Positions 9,455-18,103 of a stretch of DNA of 64,000 bases are shown here, in pieces (the stretch's first letter is position 1; the number at the start of each line of letters is the position of its first letter). The translations under genes and the position numbers were made by a program. The stretch comes from Lactobacillus intestinalis (GTDB taxonomy: Bacteria; Bacillota; Bacilli; Lactobacillales; Lactobacillaceae): contig NZ_CP072983.1 in the NCBI RefSeq assembly GCF_024397795.1, positions 124,001 to 188,000 on the forward strand, read 5' to 3'. The notes below the pieces were generated by a model. It was given only the letters and a program-made list of their open reading frames with translations. It did no database searches and had not been told where the DNA came from.

Positions 9455-9492
9455 TGAAAGCGCTTTACTTTTTGAAGAAAATTAGGTATATT
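9455..9492 (+). promoter_or_regulatory. cre site overlapping a promoter
   Basis: TGAAAGCGCTTTAC (9455-9468) fits the CcpA cre consensus at 12 of 14 positions. It overlaps the -35 TTTACT (9464-9469). A 17-base spacer leads to the -10 TATATT (9487-9492). Such placement should give glucose repression. What is transcribed is the gene-free stretch described next. Confidence 0.55.
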
Positions 9493-9498
9493 ATAAGT

Positions 9499-9749
9499 GT
9501 AAAGAATGAAAGAAATACATAAAGAAAAGGTGATTCCGATGGGCTGAGAAGTATAGTTAGAAGAGATTGTGAAAGGCTTCGTGATACCAATGGGCTAACT
9601 AAAGCAATGCAGTCAAAGAAGTGACAATTTATATAAGAGCCTCGTATAAATGAGGGTGAAATAATTAATAACAGTTAACTCACTTCGCTAACAATTATTA
9701 AAAATATAAATAGAAAGATCAACTTTCATGATAAATAATAGAATACAAA
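9499..9749 (+). ncRNA. Predicted cre-controlled transcript with two micro-ORFs
   Basis: No normal gene lies between nagA and the ntd terminator, yet a promoter with a cre site drives plus-strand transcription for about 250-290 bases to the bidirectional hairpin at 9757-9791. Two tiny frames end identically: 9506-9547 (ATG, 13 residues, MKEIHKEKVIPMG) and 9569-9598 (GTG, 9 residues, ending VIPMG). The shared five codons and stop differ only at synonymous third positions and in stop identity. Further on, CCTC/GAGG (9640-9656) and AATAATT/AATTATT (about 9660-9699) can pair, so a structured RNA is also possible. Neither micro-ORF has a strong ribosome-binding site. Confidence 0.4.
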
Positions 9750-9756
9750 AATGACC

Positions 9757-9791
9757 TCTTACTAAAGCACAATAGTAAGAGGTCAATTTTT
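9757..9791. terminator. Bidirectional terminator
   Basis: GACCTCTTACT and AGTAAGAGGTC pair around about ten bases, with a T run after it and an A run before it. It terminates ntd on the minus strand and the cre-controlled transcript on the plus strand. Confidence 0.85.
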
Positions 9792-9796
9792 TCTAA

Positions 9797-10273
9797 TTAA
9801 TAAACTGCACCGTCATAGAAGCCAAAACGAGGATTGTTGAAGTCATAATCCTTTAAGTCGCTCATCTTAATCGCATTGTCACAAACGCCCCAGCTCATTA
9901 AGTTGATTGGCTTGCCATAATATTCGTCTGGAATAACAAGTAAAATGAATTTACCGCGGCTTAATGCATATCCTAGTTCCATTCCGAGACCAACATCTTC
10001 TTCATCAGGTAAATAAACGCCCAACATAATGTCGCTAGTTTTAATACCTACTAAATCATTGTGATAAGTTGCAGAAGCCCATTCAATATCATGAAGGTAT
10101 TCCGGATGTTCATCAACGCGGATACCCTTGTATTGGTTTTGAAGAGGAACATAACTGTTTTCAAGATCAACAGTAGGATTTTCCTTTAAAGCTTCCATAG
10201 CTTCTTTATAAGCTTTGTTTTGCTTTTCGTTGAACCAACCTGCGCCAAAGTAAACAGTTTTCGTTTTTGCCAT
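9797..10273 (-). CDS. ntd: Nucleoside 2-deoxyribosyltransferase
   Basis: Cytosolic salvage enzyme that swaps bases between 2-deoxynucleosides. The 158 residues match the lactobacillary type II enzyme (about 157). The YFGAGWF start motif, the NQYKGIRVDEHPEYLHD segment, and GLGMELGYAL with the nucleophilic Glu (about 98) are all present, as is the conserved ending FYDGAVY. These are close to the well-known Lactobacillus leichmannii/helveticus proteins. It stands alone, transcribed away from the PTS IIA gene. AGGAGAT precedes the ATG. Confidence 0.95.
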   Translation of the reverse strand: MAKTKTVYFGAGWFNEKQNKAYKEAMEALKENPTVDLENSYVPLQNQYKGIRVDEHPEYLHDIEWASATYHNDLVGIKTSDIMLGVYLPDEEDVGLGMELGYALSRGKFILLVIPDEYYGKPINLMSWGVCDNAIKMSDLKDYDFNNPRFGFYDGAVY

Positions 10274-10393
10274 TTGTATCTCCTTAAATAAAAGTAAAAT
10301 TACGTATTAATTAAACTTTATCATGTTTTTAGTTGAAAAAAACGTCTTGATCTTTTACCGTTGAAATAGTAAAGACAAAAAAGGGGAAAGTAA

Positions 10394-10873
10394 ATGACGA
10401 ATTCAAAAATTTTTGCGCGGGACACAATTTTTATTAGCAATCAAGATACGCAAGACTTAGTTTTAAAAGATACTTATGATGAACTTCTAAAAAATGGATA
10501 TGTTAAAGGAAATTTCTTGGGACATATTATTGAGCGTGAGCATAACTTTCCCACTGGATTAAGCACCAAGACTTTAGGTAAAAACTTGCCTAATATTGCA
10601 ATTCCTCACACTGAAGGCGAATTTGTCAACAAGCGTTTAATTGTGCCAGTAAGCTTGAAAAATCCAGTAGTTTTTAATAATATGATCAAACCTCAAGAAA
10701 AACTAGAGGTAAAGTTTTTATTTATGCTTTTGGATACTCATCCAGATGGTCAAGCTGAACTATTAAGTCAAGTGATGGATTTTTTAGCAAAAACTCCAGA
10801 AAAAGAGTTACAAAATTTGTTTAGCTTTAAAGATCCTGATACAATTTACGAATTTTTACTTCAAAAATTCTAA
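10394..10873 (+). CDS. Orphan PTS EIIA component (fructose/galactitol type)
   Basis: A 159-residue single-domain EIIA of the PTS_EIIA_2 fold. The motif FPTGLSTKTLGKNLPNIAIPHTEGE holds the phosphorylatable His (IPHTE, about residue 73) found in galactitol/fructose IIA proteins. No IIB, IIC or sugar enzyme is adjacent. It may serve a permease encoded elsewhere or act as a regulatory IIA. AAGGGGAAAG precedes the ATG. A GC-rich hairpin (about 10877-10905) closes the gene, facing the convergent phosphatase. Confidence 0.85.
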   Translation: MTNSKIFARDTIFISNQDTQDLVLKDTYDELLKNGYVKGNFLGHIIEREHNFPTGLSTKTLGKNLPNIAIPHTEGEFVNKRLIVPVSLKNPVVFNNMIKPQEKLEVKFLFMLLDTHPDGQAELLSQVMDFLAKTPEKELQNLFSFKDPDTIYEFLLQKF

Positions 10874-10876
10874 AAG

Positions 10877-10908
10877 AAAAGTTGCCCCGGAGGACAACTC
10901 TTATTATT
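10877..10908. terminator. Terminator between convergent genes
   Basis: AGTTGCCCC and an imperfect GGACAACT pair, followed by TTATTATTTTT. It sits between the convergent PTS IIA and phosphatase genes. Confidence 0.55.
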
Positions 10909-11707
10909 TTTCCAAATAAATTCGGCGCAGATCCATGATATCGCTACTTGAAAGATGCATCACATCGCGCAAGTAATTGTTAATACTACCGTAATCGTCA
11001 TTGATGATTTTAATAGCGTGATCAAGATATTCAGGATGAACACTTTGAATATCGCGAATAGATTGTAGAATATTATCATTCTTACCTTTAGATTTTTCTC
11101 GAGCAATTAAACCATCGATAAAGTCTTTAGTAGTGATATTGGTAAGTAAGTAATCTTTCTTAATATCTCTAAGTGGTACACCAAGAGCTGTTAAAGCTAA
11201 AAGAGCTCCAAAACCAGTTCTATCTTTTCCAGCAGTACAGTGGAAAATAAGTGCGTCACCATCTTTATCATTAGCCAAAAGTGCATCAAAGAATTTACGG
11301 TAAGCTTTTTTAGCAGAGTCACTTTCGATCATGTCTTCATAAGCGTAAAGCATATGATTAAAACCGAAGTTCGCGTCATCTTTTGATTGAGTTTCAAGAT
11401 CATTGATGCTCTTTGATGAATTGGTTAAGTCTTCACTAAAAACAGGATCAAATTCATACTTTGCGCCTTCTGGAACTCGATCAGGTTGCTTATCAACTTC
11501 AGCTTGACTTCTAAAGTCAACTACGTATTTAACTCCGTAATCTTTTAAAAAATCTAAGTCAAATGGAGAAAGATCGGCTAAATTTCCAGTTCTTAAAAGT
11601 TTGTGGTTTTTGATCTTTTTACCAGACATAGTTTGATAGCCGCCTAATTCACGGAAATTGCGGCCACTAGTAACACCAATTAATTGATTAGTTAATTTTT
11701 CGGACAT
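10904..11707 (-). CDS. Tyrosine-protein phosphatase, Y_phosphatase3/LipA-like
   Basis: A 267-residue phosphatase with the P-loop HCTAGKDRTG (Cys at about residue 165) and the N-terminal signature SGRNFRELGGYQT typical of the bacterial Tyr/Ser phosphatase family (Y_phosphatase3). No signal peptide is visible, so it is probably cytosolic. The start at MSEKL is chosen because GGAAGGGGG lies upstream of it. The 17-residue upstream extension of the open frame has no ribosome-binding site. Substrate unknown: phosphotyrosine or phosphoinositide activity is known in the family. Confidence 0.85.
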   Translation of the reverse strand: MSEKLTNQLIGVTSGRNFRELGGYQTMSGKKIKNHKLLRTGNLADLSPFDLDFLKDYGVKYVVDFRSQAEVDKQPDRVPEGAKYEFDPVFSEDLTNSSKSINDLETQSKDDANFGFNHMLYAYEDMIESDSAKKAYRKFFDALLANDKDGDALIFHCTAGKDRTGFGALLALTALGVPLRDIKKDYLLTNITTKDFIDGLIAREKSKGKNDNILQSIRDIQSVHPEYLDHAIKIINDDYGSINNYLRDVMHLSSSDIMDLRRIYLEK

Positions 11708-11847
11708 AAAAAAATCCCCCTTCCAAAGTAAAAACATTGTCCTTAATTCTAACAGCAAATATTGAAAGAAACAATTATCTAAAAGTAACAGCTTTCAAAA
11801 TTATGCTAAAATAAAGTAAATGGAAGCTTATCTAGGAGATGAAGAGT

Positions 11848-12339
11848 ATGGCAGAAAAGAAAGAAAGTATCTTAGTACCTGTTGATGGTTCTGAATCAGC
11901 TGAAAGAGCCTTTGATAAAGCAGTTAAAATTGCGATTGCTGATAATGCTCACGTTGATGTGTTAAATGTCATTGATACTCGTCAATTTATGGGTGAAATG
12001 CAAGACACATTAATTTCTGGCGACACTATCTATCAAATGACTCAAGATGCAGAAGAATACTTGAAGAGTTTGAAGAAGTGGGCTCACGATAATTTCAACT
12101 TTGATGATATTGATTACCACATTTGTTATGGTAGTCCTAAACGTATTATTTCATATGACTTTATCAAAGACCACCATGACGACTTAATTGTGATGGGTGC
12201 AACTGGTTTGAACGCTGTTGAAAGAATGTTGATGGGTTCAGTTACTGAATATGTAAACCAACATGCATTGGCAGATGTATTAATTGTTAGAACAGATATT
12301 GACAATAATCCAATTAAGCCAACTATGAGAAAAAATTAG
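11848..12339 (+). CDS. Universal stress protein family protein
   Basis: A 163-residue UspA-fold protein. It starts with SILVPVDGSESAERAFDKAV and carries the ATP-binding signature GATGLNAVERMLMGSVTEYV (GxxG...GS) near residue 130. Cytosolic, nucleotide-binding, stress-related by family. AGGAG is nine bases before this ATG and directly abuts the earlier in-frame ATG at 11839, so the later start is preferred. Confidence 0.85.
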   Translation: MAEKKESILVPVDGSESAERAFDKAVKIAIADNAHVDVLNVIDTRQFMGEMQDTLISGDTIYQMTQDAEEYLKSLKKWAHDNFNFDDIDYHICYGSPKRIISYDFIKDHHDDLIVMGATGLNAVERMLMGSVTEYVNQHALADVLIVRTDIDNNPIKPTMRKN

Positions 12340-12347
12340 TTTTTTTA

Positions 12348-12372
12348 GTCTGAGCGTGCTCAGACTTTTTTG
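12348..12372 (+). terminator. Intrinsic terminator of usp
   Basis: AGTCTGAGC pairs with GCTCAGACT around two bases and runs into TTTTTT. Confidence 0.85.
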
Positions 12373-12397
12373 ATTGGAAATTTTTTTAAAATAGTAC

Positions 12398-12427
12398 TTG
12401 CTAAAATCCGAATGTTTCTGTTATCAT
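12398..12427 (+). promoter_or_regulatory. Promoter of the phn-type operon
   Basis: TTGCTA, an 18-base spacer and TATCAT place transcription start near 12434, giving a leader of about 215 nucleotides before phnD. Confidence 0.55.
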
Positions 12428-12452
12428 CATTACAAATGAACGTTGATAAAAG

Positions 12453-12622
12453 AAAAAGGGGGAATTAGTTGTGCACATCAAAAGAAATACAATTGGAGTG
12501 AATTGCATTTCTGTGGGCACAGTGGTCCCTTTTTTTGAAGACGGCATTTTTGTTCGTTTTTTAATAGAAAGTTGAAGATAGGCTTGATATGACACTATTT
12601 GTGTCATGTTGAGTCTTTTTTG
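12453..12622 (+). promoter_or_regulatory. Structured leader with two terminator-like hairpins upstream of phnD
   Basis: The first element (12453-12537) folds from AAAGGGGG to CCCTTTTTTT with nested pairs GTGCACA/TGTGGGCAC and AGAAATACAATT/AATTGCATTTCT. The second (12581-12622) is a 15-pair stem using G-U pairs, GGCTTGATATGACAC against GTGTCATGTTGAGTC, followed by TTTTTT. An intrinsic terminator between promoter and first gene means the operon is probably controlled by attenuation, by a riboswitch or by an RNA-binding protein. I recognise no known riboswitch consensus. Confidence 0.55.
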
Positions 12623-12651
12623 TTGCCATTTTTCTGTCGTAGGGGGATAGA

Positions 12652-13587
12652 ATGAGAAAACTAAAAAAGGTACTGTTTACCATAATTCCTATTGTTTTGG
12701 CGGTTGTCCTTTCAGCTTGCTCTAATAAACAAAAGAGCGAAAAAAAGGATTTTACTCCCAAAACTTTAACTGTGGCTTTTGTTCCAAGTCAGGCAGCGAA
12801 TAAGCTCGAAGCTAGAGCTAAGCCAATGGAAAAAATGCTATCTAAGAAGCTAGGAATTCCGGTTCATGTGACAATGTCAATTGACTATACGACTGTGGTA
12901 GAAGCCATGAAATCTAGAAAAGTTGATGTTGGTTTCTTGCCACCAGATGGATATGTTTTAGCTCATAAGCAAGGAGCTGCCGATGTCCTTTTGCAAGCTT
13001 TAAGATTTGGCGTTAAGCAACCAGGTGGGGAAGCTACTAAGAATTTGGTTAATTCATATCGTGCAGAAATTGTAGTACGTAAAAATTCTAAGATTAAGAG
13101 CTGGAAAGACTTGAAGGGTAAAAAGATTGCGGTTCAAACGCCAACTTCTTCAGCTGGTTATGTTTATCCAGTGGCTGAATTGCAAGAAAAGGGCTTGAAT
13201 GTTTTAAAAGATTGTAAATTAGTAACTGTTACGGGTCACGATCAAGCTGTTTTGGATGTCTTAAATGGGGATACTGATGCGGCATTTGTATTTGAAGATG
13301 CACGTAACTTGGTTAAAGGCGATGTGCCAGACATCATGAAGAGAGTTGTACCAATTTACTTCACTAAGCCAATCCCAAATGACACGATTGCCGTTAGAAG
13401 TGATATGAGTCCAAAATTCAAGAAGAAACTTGCTAAAGCGTTTATTGAAATTGGTGAATCTAAAGAAGGAAAAGCAATGATTTCTTCACTTTACACTCAC
13501 CAAGGTTATGTACCAGTTAAGGATTCAGACTTTGACGTTGTACGTAAATACGACAAGATTATTGAAAAAGAAGAAGATGGAAAGTAA
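12652..13587 (+). CDS. phnD: Phosphonate-type ABC transporter substrate-binding lipoprotein
   Basis: A 311-residue solute-binding protein of the PhnD/SsuA2 fold. The signal peptide ends in the lipobox LSAC (Cys about 24), then a Lys-rich linker. Typical PhnD segments follow: [39 protein letters not shown], and [19 protein letters not shown] near 170. It is tethered outside the membrane and feeds the PhnC-PhnE transporter encoded next. No C-P lyase or phosphonatase gene is in the window, so the real ligand may be another phosphonate-like or oxyanion compound. GTAGGGGGAT precedes the ATG. Confidence 0.88.
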   Translation: MRKLKKVLFTIIPIVLAVVLSACSNKQKSEKKDFTPKTLTVAFVPSQAANKLEARAKPMEKMLSKKLGIPVHVTMSIDYTTVVEAMKSRKVDVGFLPPDGYVLAHKQGAADVLLQALRFGVKQPGGEATKNLVNSYRAEIVVRKNSKIKSWKDLKGKKIAVQTPTSSAGYVYPVAELQEKGLNVLKDCKLVTVTGHDQAVLDVLNGDTDAAFVFEDARNLVKGDVPDIMKRVVPIYFTKPIPNDTIAVRSDMSPKFKKKLAKAFIEIGESKEGKAMISSLYTHQGYVPVKDSDFDVVRKYDKIIEKEEDGK

Positions 13588-13600
13588 GGGGTATGAAAAA

Positions 13601-14368
13601 ATGGCAGATAAGCCAATGATTGAATTACGAGATGTCCGTAAGGTTTATGATAATGGGACCGTAGGCCTTAACGATATTAATCTTAAAGTTAACAAGGGTG
13701 AATTTGTAGTAATCGTAGGGTTATCAGGTGCTGGTAAATCAACACTTTTGCGCTCAATTAATCGTCTACAAGACATTACTAGCGGGGATATTATCATTGA
13801 TGGTAAATCAATTACTAAAGCCAAAGGGAAAGAACTTAGATTAATCCGTCGCGGAATTGGGATGATTTTCCAAAGCTTTAATTTGGTAAAACGCTCCAGT
13901 GTTTTAAGAAATGTTTTAGCGGGACGAATTGCATATTATCCAACTTGGAAGACGACCTTTAATCTTTTCTCAAAGGAAGATAAACAAAAGGCCTATGAAG
14001 CACTTCAACGTGTAGATTTAGCTGATAAGGTTTATACTCGCGCGGATCAATTGTCTGGTGGTCAACAACAGCGTGTTGCAATTGCGCGTGTTTTAACTCA
14101 AGATCCTAAAATCATTTTAGCTGATGAGCCAACTGCGTCTCTTGACCCACGTACTTCAAAGCATGTTATGAAGGATCTCAAGATGTTAAATCAAGAATAT
14201 GGCATGACTGTAATTGCTAATTTGCACAGTGTGGAACTTGCCAGAGAATTCGGTGACCGTGTGATTGGGGTACGTAAGGGTGAGATTGTTTATGACGGCA
14301 AGATGAGCGAAACTCCAGAATCCGTCTTTAAGGATATTTATGTAGACAAGGAGAAGAAGAATGACTAA
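13601..14368 (+). CDS. phnC: Phosphonate-type ABC transporter ATP-binding protein
   Basis: A 255-residue ATPase with Walker [10 protein letters not shown] (about 40), Q-loop MIFQSFNL, signature [15 protein letters not shown] (about 150), Walker [11 protein letters not shown] and an H-loop His in NLHSVELA. The start is MADKP at 13601, with AAGGGG upstream. The open frame extends 31 codons back into phnD but without a ribosome-binding site. It overlaps the following permease gene by eight bases. It powers import of the PhnD ligand. Confidence 0.93.
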   Translation: MADKPMIELRDVRKVYDNGTVGLNDINLKVNKGEFVVIVGLSGAGKSTLLRSINRLQDITSGDIIIDGKSITKAKGKELRLIRRGIGMIFQSFNLVKRSSVLRNVLAGRIAYYPTWKTTFNLFSKEDKQKAYEALQRVDLADKVYTRADQLSGGQQQRVAIARVLTQDPKIILADEPTASLDPRTSKHVMKDLKMLNQEYGMTVIANLHSVELAREFGDRVIGVRKGEIVYDGKMSETPESVFKDIYVDKEKKND

Positions 14369-15158
14369 TTCTGACAAGAATTTACAACTCCCAAAAAGAA
14401 AATTCCAAATCATGAATTTGGTTTGGATTGTGGTGTTAGTTGCAGGCTTCTTCTTATCTGTCCAAGATACCGATACTCACATTAGTGATTTGTTTAAAAA
14501 TTTTGGCCAATTTAGCGATATTTTTGTTGAAATGTGCCATCCAGATTGGAACTACTTTTCCACTGTATTAAATCCATTAATTGAAACCATTAAAATGGCG
14601 ATCTTAGGTACATTTTCGGGTTCAATCATCGCTTTTGTTTATTCATTTGCAATTGCAAGAAACATTGTTAAAAACAAAATTGTAGTTGGGGTATTAAAGA
14701 TCATTATGAACATCATTAGAACTGTGCCTGATCTTTTACTTGGTGCGATTTTCGCTGCAATTGTAGGTATTGGACCATTGGCCGGTGTTTTAGCTTTAAC
14801 AGTATTTACTTTTGGAGTAGTAGTTAAGCTCTTCTATGAAGCAATTGAAACTATTGATCCCGGTCCTATCGAAGCTATGGTGGCCGTTGGGGCAAATAAG
14901 CTTCAAATTATTTGTGAAGCAGTGTTGCCACAAGTTATTACTTACTTTATTTCTTATGTTTTATACGCATTTGAAATTAATGTCCGTGCATCAACTGTTT
15001 TAGGTTATGTAGGAGCTGGTGGTATTGGTGTTCTTCTTCAAATTAGTTTGGGAAGATTCAACTATGCCCAAACAGGCTTAATCATCCTTGTCATCTTCTT
15101 AGTAGTCTTCATTATTGACTACATTTCATCTAAATTTAGAGAGGCGGTTATGAAATAA
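14361..15158 (+). CDS. phnE: Phosphonate-type ABC transporter permease 1
   Basis: A 265-residue inner-membrane permease with about six membrane segments. The cytosolic coupling (EAA) loop reads [20 protein letters not shown], near 170, and the C-terminal signature is [10 protein letters not shown] near 220. The gene overlaps phnC by eight bases and touches the next permease gene (shared A of TAATG). Two PhnE proteins form a heterodimeric channel, the usual arrangement in Firmicutes. Confidence 0.92.
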   Translation: MTNSDKNLQLPKRKFQIMNLVWIVVLVAGFFLSVQDTDTHISDLFKNFGQFSDIFVEMCHPDWNYFSTVLNPLIETIKMAILGTFSGSIIAFVYSFAIARNIVKNKIVVGVLKIIMNIIRTVPDLLLGAIFAAIVGIGPLAGVLALTVFTFGVVVKLFYEAIETIDPGPIEAMVAVGANKLQIICEAVLPQVITYFISYVLYAFEINVRASTVLGYVGAGGIGVLLQISLGRFNYAQTGLIILVIFLVVFIIDYISSKFREAVMK

Positions 15159-15970
15159 TGGATACTAACGCAGTAAAGAAATTGCCAGTCAAGCCCGTTA
15201 ACATGAAAAAACGCGTTGGCTACTGGGCAACATTTATAATTACCGCTTTGCTAATCATTTGGTCCTTTACAGGGATGCCAATGAAACTTAGTCCCAACTT
15301 TTACAAGTTGATTGGATCAATCTTTTCTGGTCTTTTCCATCCAGAATGGAAATATGTTTATAACGGAACTGGCGAAGATTTAATTACTCAATTATGGCAA
15401 ACCCTTTGTATTGCCTTTTTAGGAACATTTATTTCCGCAATTATTTCAATTCCATTTGCCTTTTGGGCAGCTAATACTAAGCACAAGAAATGGTTTGTGA
15501 GTCGGTCAGGCCACTTCATTTTGACAGCAATCAGATCATTCCCTGAAATTGTTTTGGCGTTAATGTTTATTAAAGCAGTTGGACCTGGTGCGGCAGCTGG
15601 TGTCTTGGCATTAGGATTCCACTCAGTAGGGATGCTAGCTAAATTGTTCTCAGAAGCAATTGAAAACTTGGGTGATGGTGCCAACGAAGCCATTACTGCA
15701 GTTGGTGGTTCTAAATTTAATATTGCCATGTTTGCGACGATGCCAAACTTAATGCCAGCTTTAATTTCAAATACGCTTTACCGTTTTGATGTTTCGGTTC
15801 GTTCTGCATCAATTCTTGGTTTGGTAGGTGCTGGTGGTATCGGTACGCCATTGATGTTTGCTTTAAACACGCGTGATTGGAATCGGGTGGGCATTATCTT
15901 ACTTGGAATTATTGTAATGGTAGTCATCATTGACTGGATTTCAGGTTGGATCCGTAAGAAACTTGTTTAA
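15158..15970 (+). CDS. phnE: Phosphonate-type ABC transporter permease 2
   Basis: A 270-residue paralogue of the preceding permease, with the coupling loop EAIENLGDGANEAITAVGGS (about 170) and GAGGIGTPLMFAL (about 225). It has a longer soluble segment after the first membrane helix. It is the last gene of the operon, followed at once by a strong terminator. Confidence 0.92.
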   Translation: MDTNAVKKLPVKPVNMKKRVGYWATFIITALLIIWSFTGMPMKLSPNFYKLIGSIFSGLFHPEWKYVYNGTGEDLITQLWQTLCIAFLGTFISAIISIPFAFWAANTKHKKWFVSRSGHFILTAIRSFPEIVLALMFIKAVGPGAAAGVLALGFHSVGMLAKLFSEAIENLGDGANEAITAVGGSKFNIAMFATMPNLMPALISNTLYRFDVSVRSASILGLVGAGGIGTPLMFALNTRDWNRVGIILLGIIVMVVIIDWISGWIRKKLV

Positions 15971-15974
15971 AATT

Positions 15975-16009
15975 AATCGCTAAGGAGTAGTCCCTTAGCG
16001 ATTTTTTGT
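15975..16009 (+). terminator. Terminator of the phn-type operon
   Basis: AATCGCTAAGG pairs with CCTTAGCGATT and runs into TTTTTTG. A TATAAT (16010-16015) for the next gene begins right behind it. Confidence 0.88.
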
Positions 16010-16041
16010 TATAATATAGGATGAATTTCGAGGAGGGTTTT

Positions 16042-16527
16042 ATGGAAAAACTAGATACCATGATGCTTGCCGATGATTTAGCTTTATCGCAAGATAAAAT
16101 CTTAAGCGGCGAACAACACTTTGATGCAGATGCAGTTTATAAAGTAATCGATGGCTTGAATGTCCTTAACAATCCAATTAAGGATTACTTCAATATGACT
16201 GAAGAACAATATTACGAAGCAGAAAGTGATCACAAGCTTACTTTGATTAAACTTTCAAACAAACTTGTAGACTTACATGATCGTATTTTGACTAATCATG
16301 TAGATGGCTATGTTGATAAAGATGAAATCAATTTGACTTATAATCATGAAAATCCTTATGAAGATGATATTTATAATCCTGAAATTGATTATCATGTTAT
16401 CATCTACAGTCTTAAGGTTATTGGTGCCGTTCAATCCATTGCGGCAAAAGATTTAGAGGAAGTACTATCTAAAGATGCTGTCTTATCACTAGGACTTGCG
16501 ACTTACGCTTTAGAACATAATGCATAG
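16042..16527 (+). CDS. Conserved-looking acidic protein of unknown function
   Basis: 161 residues, soluble, acidic, and predicted mostly helical (for example residues 20-110). It has no signal peptide, membrane segment, cysteine cluster or motif that I recognise. The start at MEKLDTMM is supported by a strong GAGGAGGG eight bases upstream; the ATG at 16021 lies before that site. It has its own TATAAT and its own terminator, so it is a monocistronic unit. Real by codon use and signals; function unknown. Confidence 0.7.
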   Translation: MEKLDTMMLADDLALSQDKILSGEQHFDADAVYKVIDGLNVLNNPIKDYFNMTEEQYYEAESDHKLTLIKLSNKLVDLHDRILTNHVDGYVDKDEINLTYNHENPYEDDIYNPEIDYHVIIYSLKVIGAVQSIAAKDLEEVLSKDAVLSLGLATYALEHNA

Positions 16528-16534
16528 TTTTTTC

Positions 16535-16560
16535 AAGTCGGTAATATGACCGACTTTTTC
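16535..16560 (+). terminator. Intrinsic terminator
   Basis: AAGTCGGT and ACCGACTT pair around six bases before TTTTTC. The ATG at 16546 lies inside this hairpin, which argues against it as a start for the next gene. Confidence 0.8.
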
Positions 16561-16581
16561 TTTGTCTTTGAGGCGAATGAT

Positions 16582-17979
16582 ATGAAGATATTTAGACAAA
16601 CTAGAGGCTTAGTTGACAAAATGATGGGAGCAAAAAAGCGATCATCTTTACACCGTGATAGTAAAATGATCGATCCCATGCAAAGTTTTACCACGATTGG
16701 GGAGTATCATGTTGATCAAAAAGAGGATACTCCAGGGGGCAAGCCCTATGTATTAACAGTTTATAAAGACGAAAAAGGGGTATTGCATCAAGCATTAAGT
16801 CCTGAGAGTACGCAGAAACTCGCACCTGAATATGTTAGAATGTTTGATGAAGATTTAGGGCATTTCCGTGCTTTTAAAAATACCGAAACCGGTCGTCGTT
16901 ATCAAGTAGAACGCTACTTGGATCAGTTTACTGACGAGGTAAAAAGCCATATTCGTGAAGGAGAAAATTCAGTTAATATTAGTGTGATTACTGATACTCA
17001 CTTCAAGGATAAAAATAGTTCTGATTTTTATGGCTGGAATGGTTTAACCCATGTGCGCGAATTTTCATATTTAGATGAATCAGGCTTGCTTAATTTGAAG
17101 GCTCACTTAGGGGATTGGATTGATGGTTCCGATGCCGGACTTGTAAGTGAAAGTGAACTTTATAAGTTAAAAGAAGCATTTAAATCTGATAAAATTCCCT
17201 ACATGATGATTAAGGGAAATCATGATGAAAATGATAAGTTCGATGAACACCATGATTTAAAAGCATCTTTTCCTGAAAATGAATTTGAAAATATCATGTG
17301 GCCAGATATGTATAAACAAGCGCGGATTCACTATATTTCACGTCAACATGGGGTAGGATATTATGATTTTGATGATGTCAGAATTATCTCTGTTAATACG
17401 TCTGATCTTCCTTATGAGTTAGACAGCAAAGGCCAAAAGAAATATGATACTAAAATTACTTTAGCGGTTAGAGAAGATCAGATGGAGGAAATCATTGAGA
17501 TCTTATCTAAGTCCTCGGGCAAAAAGATTATCTTTATGAGCCATGCTAACCCAATTAACCGTAAAGGATCCAATGCGTTGAAATACAATGGCCGCTCTCT
17601 TCATGAATTACTGGTTGCTTTTAATCAAAAAGAAAAAGGCCGCATGCATTCAAGTGCAGGCGTTCCACCAGAATTTAGATTGTCTAATGATTTTGATTTC
17701 ACCAATATTAAAGACGCTCGAATTATTGCTTACTTCTGTGGGCATCGCCATCGAGAAGATCAATACCGCATCAATGGTATTCAATATATTTTGTTTAACT
17801 GTTCTGCTTTAATGGGACCCAACCATTCCTTAACTACAAAATATAATAAAAATTGGAATCGGAAGATGGATTATAATAATGAATTTGCTGGATATGTAGT
17901 AAATGTCGATCTAAATCGCCATCGTTTACAAGTCTTTGGTTATGGTGCCGCTTCCAAGAGAAGAATATTTTTTATTTAG
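16582..17979 (+). CDS. Calcineurin-like metallophosphoesterase
   Basis: A 465-residue cytosolic phosphoesterase. The five metal-site blocks appear in order: DTHFKD (about 148), GDWIDGSD (about 187), GNHDEND (about 213), SHANP (about 327) and GHRHREDQ (about 392). The first 130 residues are a polar extension without recognised domain. The start is MKIFRQ with GAGGCGAA upstream, since the longer frame begins inside a terminator. Substrate not predictable: phosphodiesters or phosphoproteins are known in the family. Confidence 0.85.
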   Translation: MKIFRQTRGLVDKMMGAKKRSSLHRDSKMIDPMQSFTTIGEYHVDQKEDTPGGKPYVLTVYKDEKGVLHQALSPESTQKLAPEYVRMFDEDLGHFRAFKNTETGRRYQVERYLDQFTDEVKSHIREGENSVNISVITDTHFKDKNSSDFYGWNGLTHVREFSYLDESGLLNLKAHLGDWIDGSDAGLVSESELYKLKEAFKSDKIPYMMIKGNHDENDKFDEHHDLKASFPENEFENIMWPDMYKQARIHYISRQHGVGYYDFDDVRIISVNTSDLPYELDSKGQKKYDTKITLAVREDQMEEIIEILSKSSGKKIIFMSHANPINRKGSNALKYNGRSLHELLVAFNQKEKGRMHSSAGVPPEFRLSNDFDFTNIKDARIIAYFCGHRHREDQYRINGIQYILFNCSALMGPNHSLTTKYNKNWNRKMDYNNEFAGYVVNVDLNRHRLQVFGYGAASKRRIFFI

Positions 17980-17982
17980 TTT

Positions 17983-18022
17983 AAAGAAAGACTAGAGCAT
18001 TTGGCTATTAGTCTTCTTTAGC
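17983..18022 (+). terminator. Weak terminator-like hairpin
   Basis: AAAGAAAGACTA pairs imperfectly with TAGTCTTCTTT upstream of asnB. Only a short T tract follows. Confidence 0.4.
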
Positions 18023-18103
18023 TTATAATAAAAAGGTTCGATTAATATTTAAAAAGAGATTGATAATAAAATATAAAAAGGTAAATTTAAGGGAAAGATA
18101 AAT

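Noticed and set aside
9530..9660. TPP (thi-box) or T-box riboswitch, because of GGGCTGAGAA
   Set aside because: The second conserved half of a thi-box and the T-box TGGNACC element are absent, and no plus-strand gene follows.
13508..13600. Longer PhnC start overlapping phnD
   Set aside because: The basic 31-residue extension has no site, while AAGGGG precedes 13601.
15388..15729. 113-residue minus-strand ORF inside phnE
   Set aside because: It is a shadow of the well-supported permease gene, with no site and no homology that I can see.
16546..16581. Earlier start of the metallophosphoesterase
   Set aside because: This ATG lies inside the preceding terminator hairpin.
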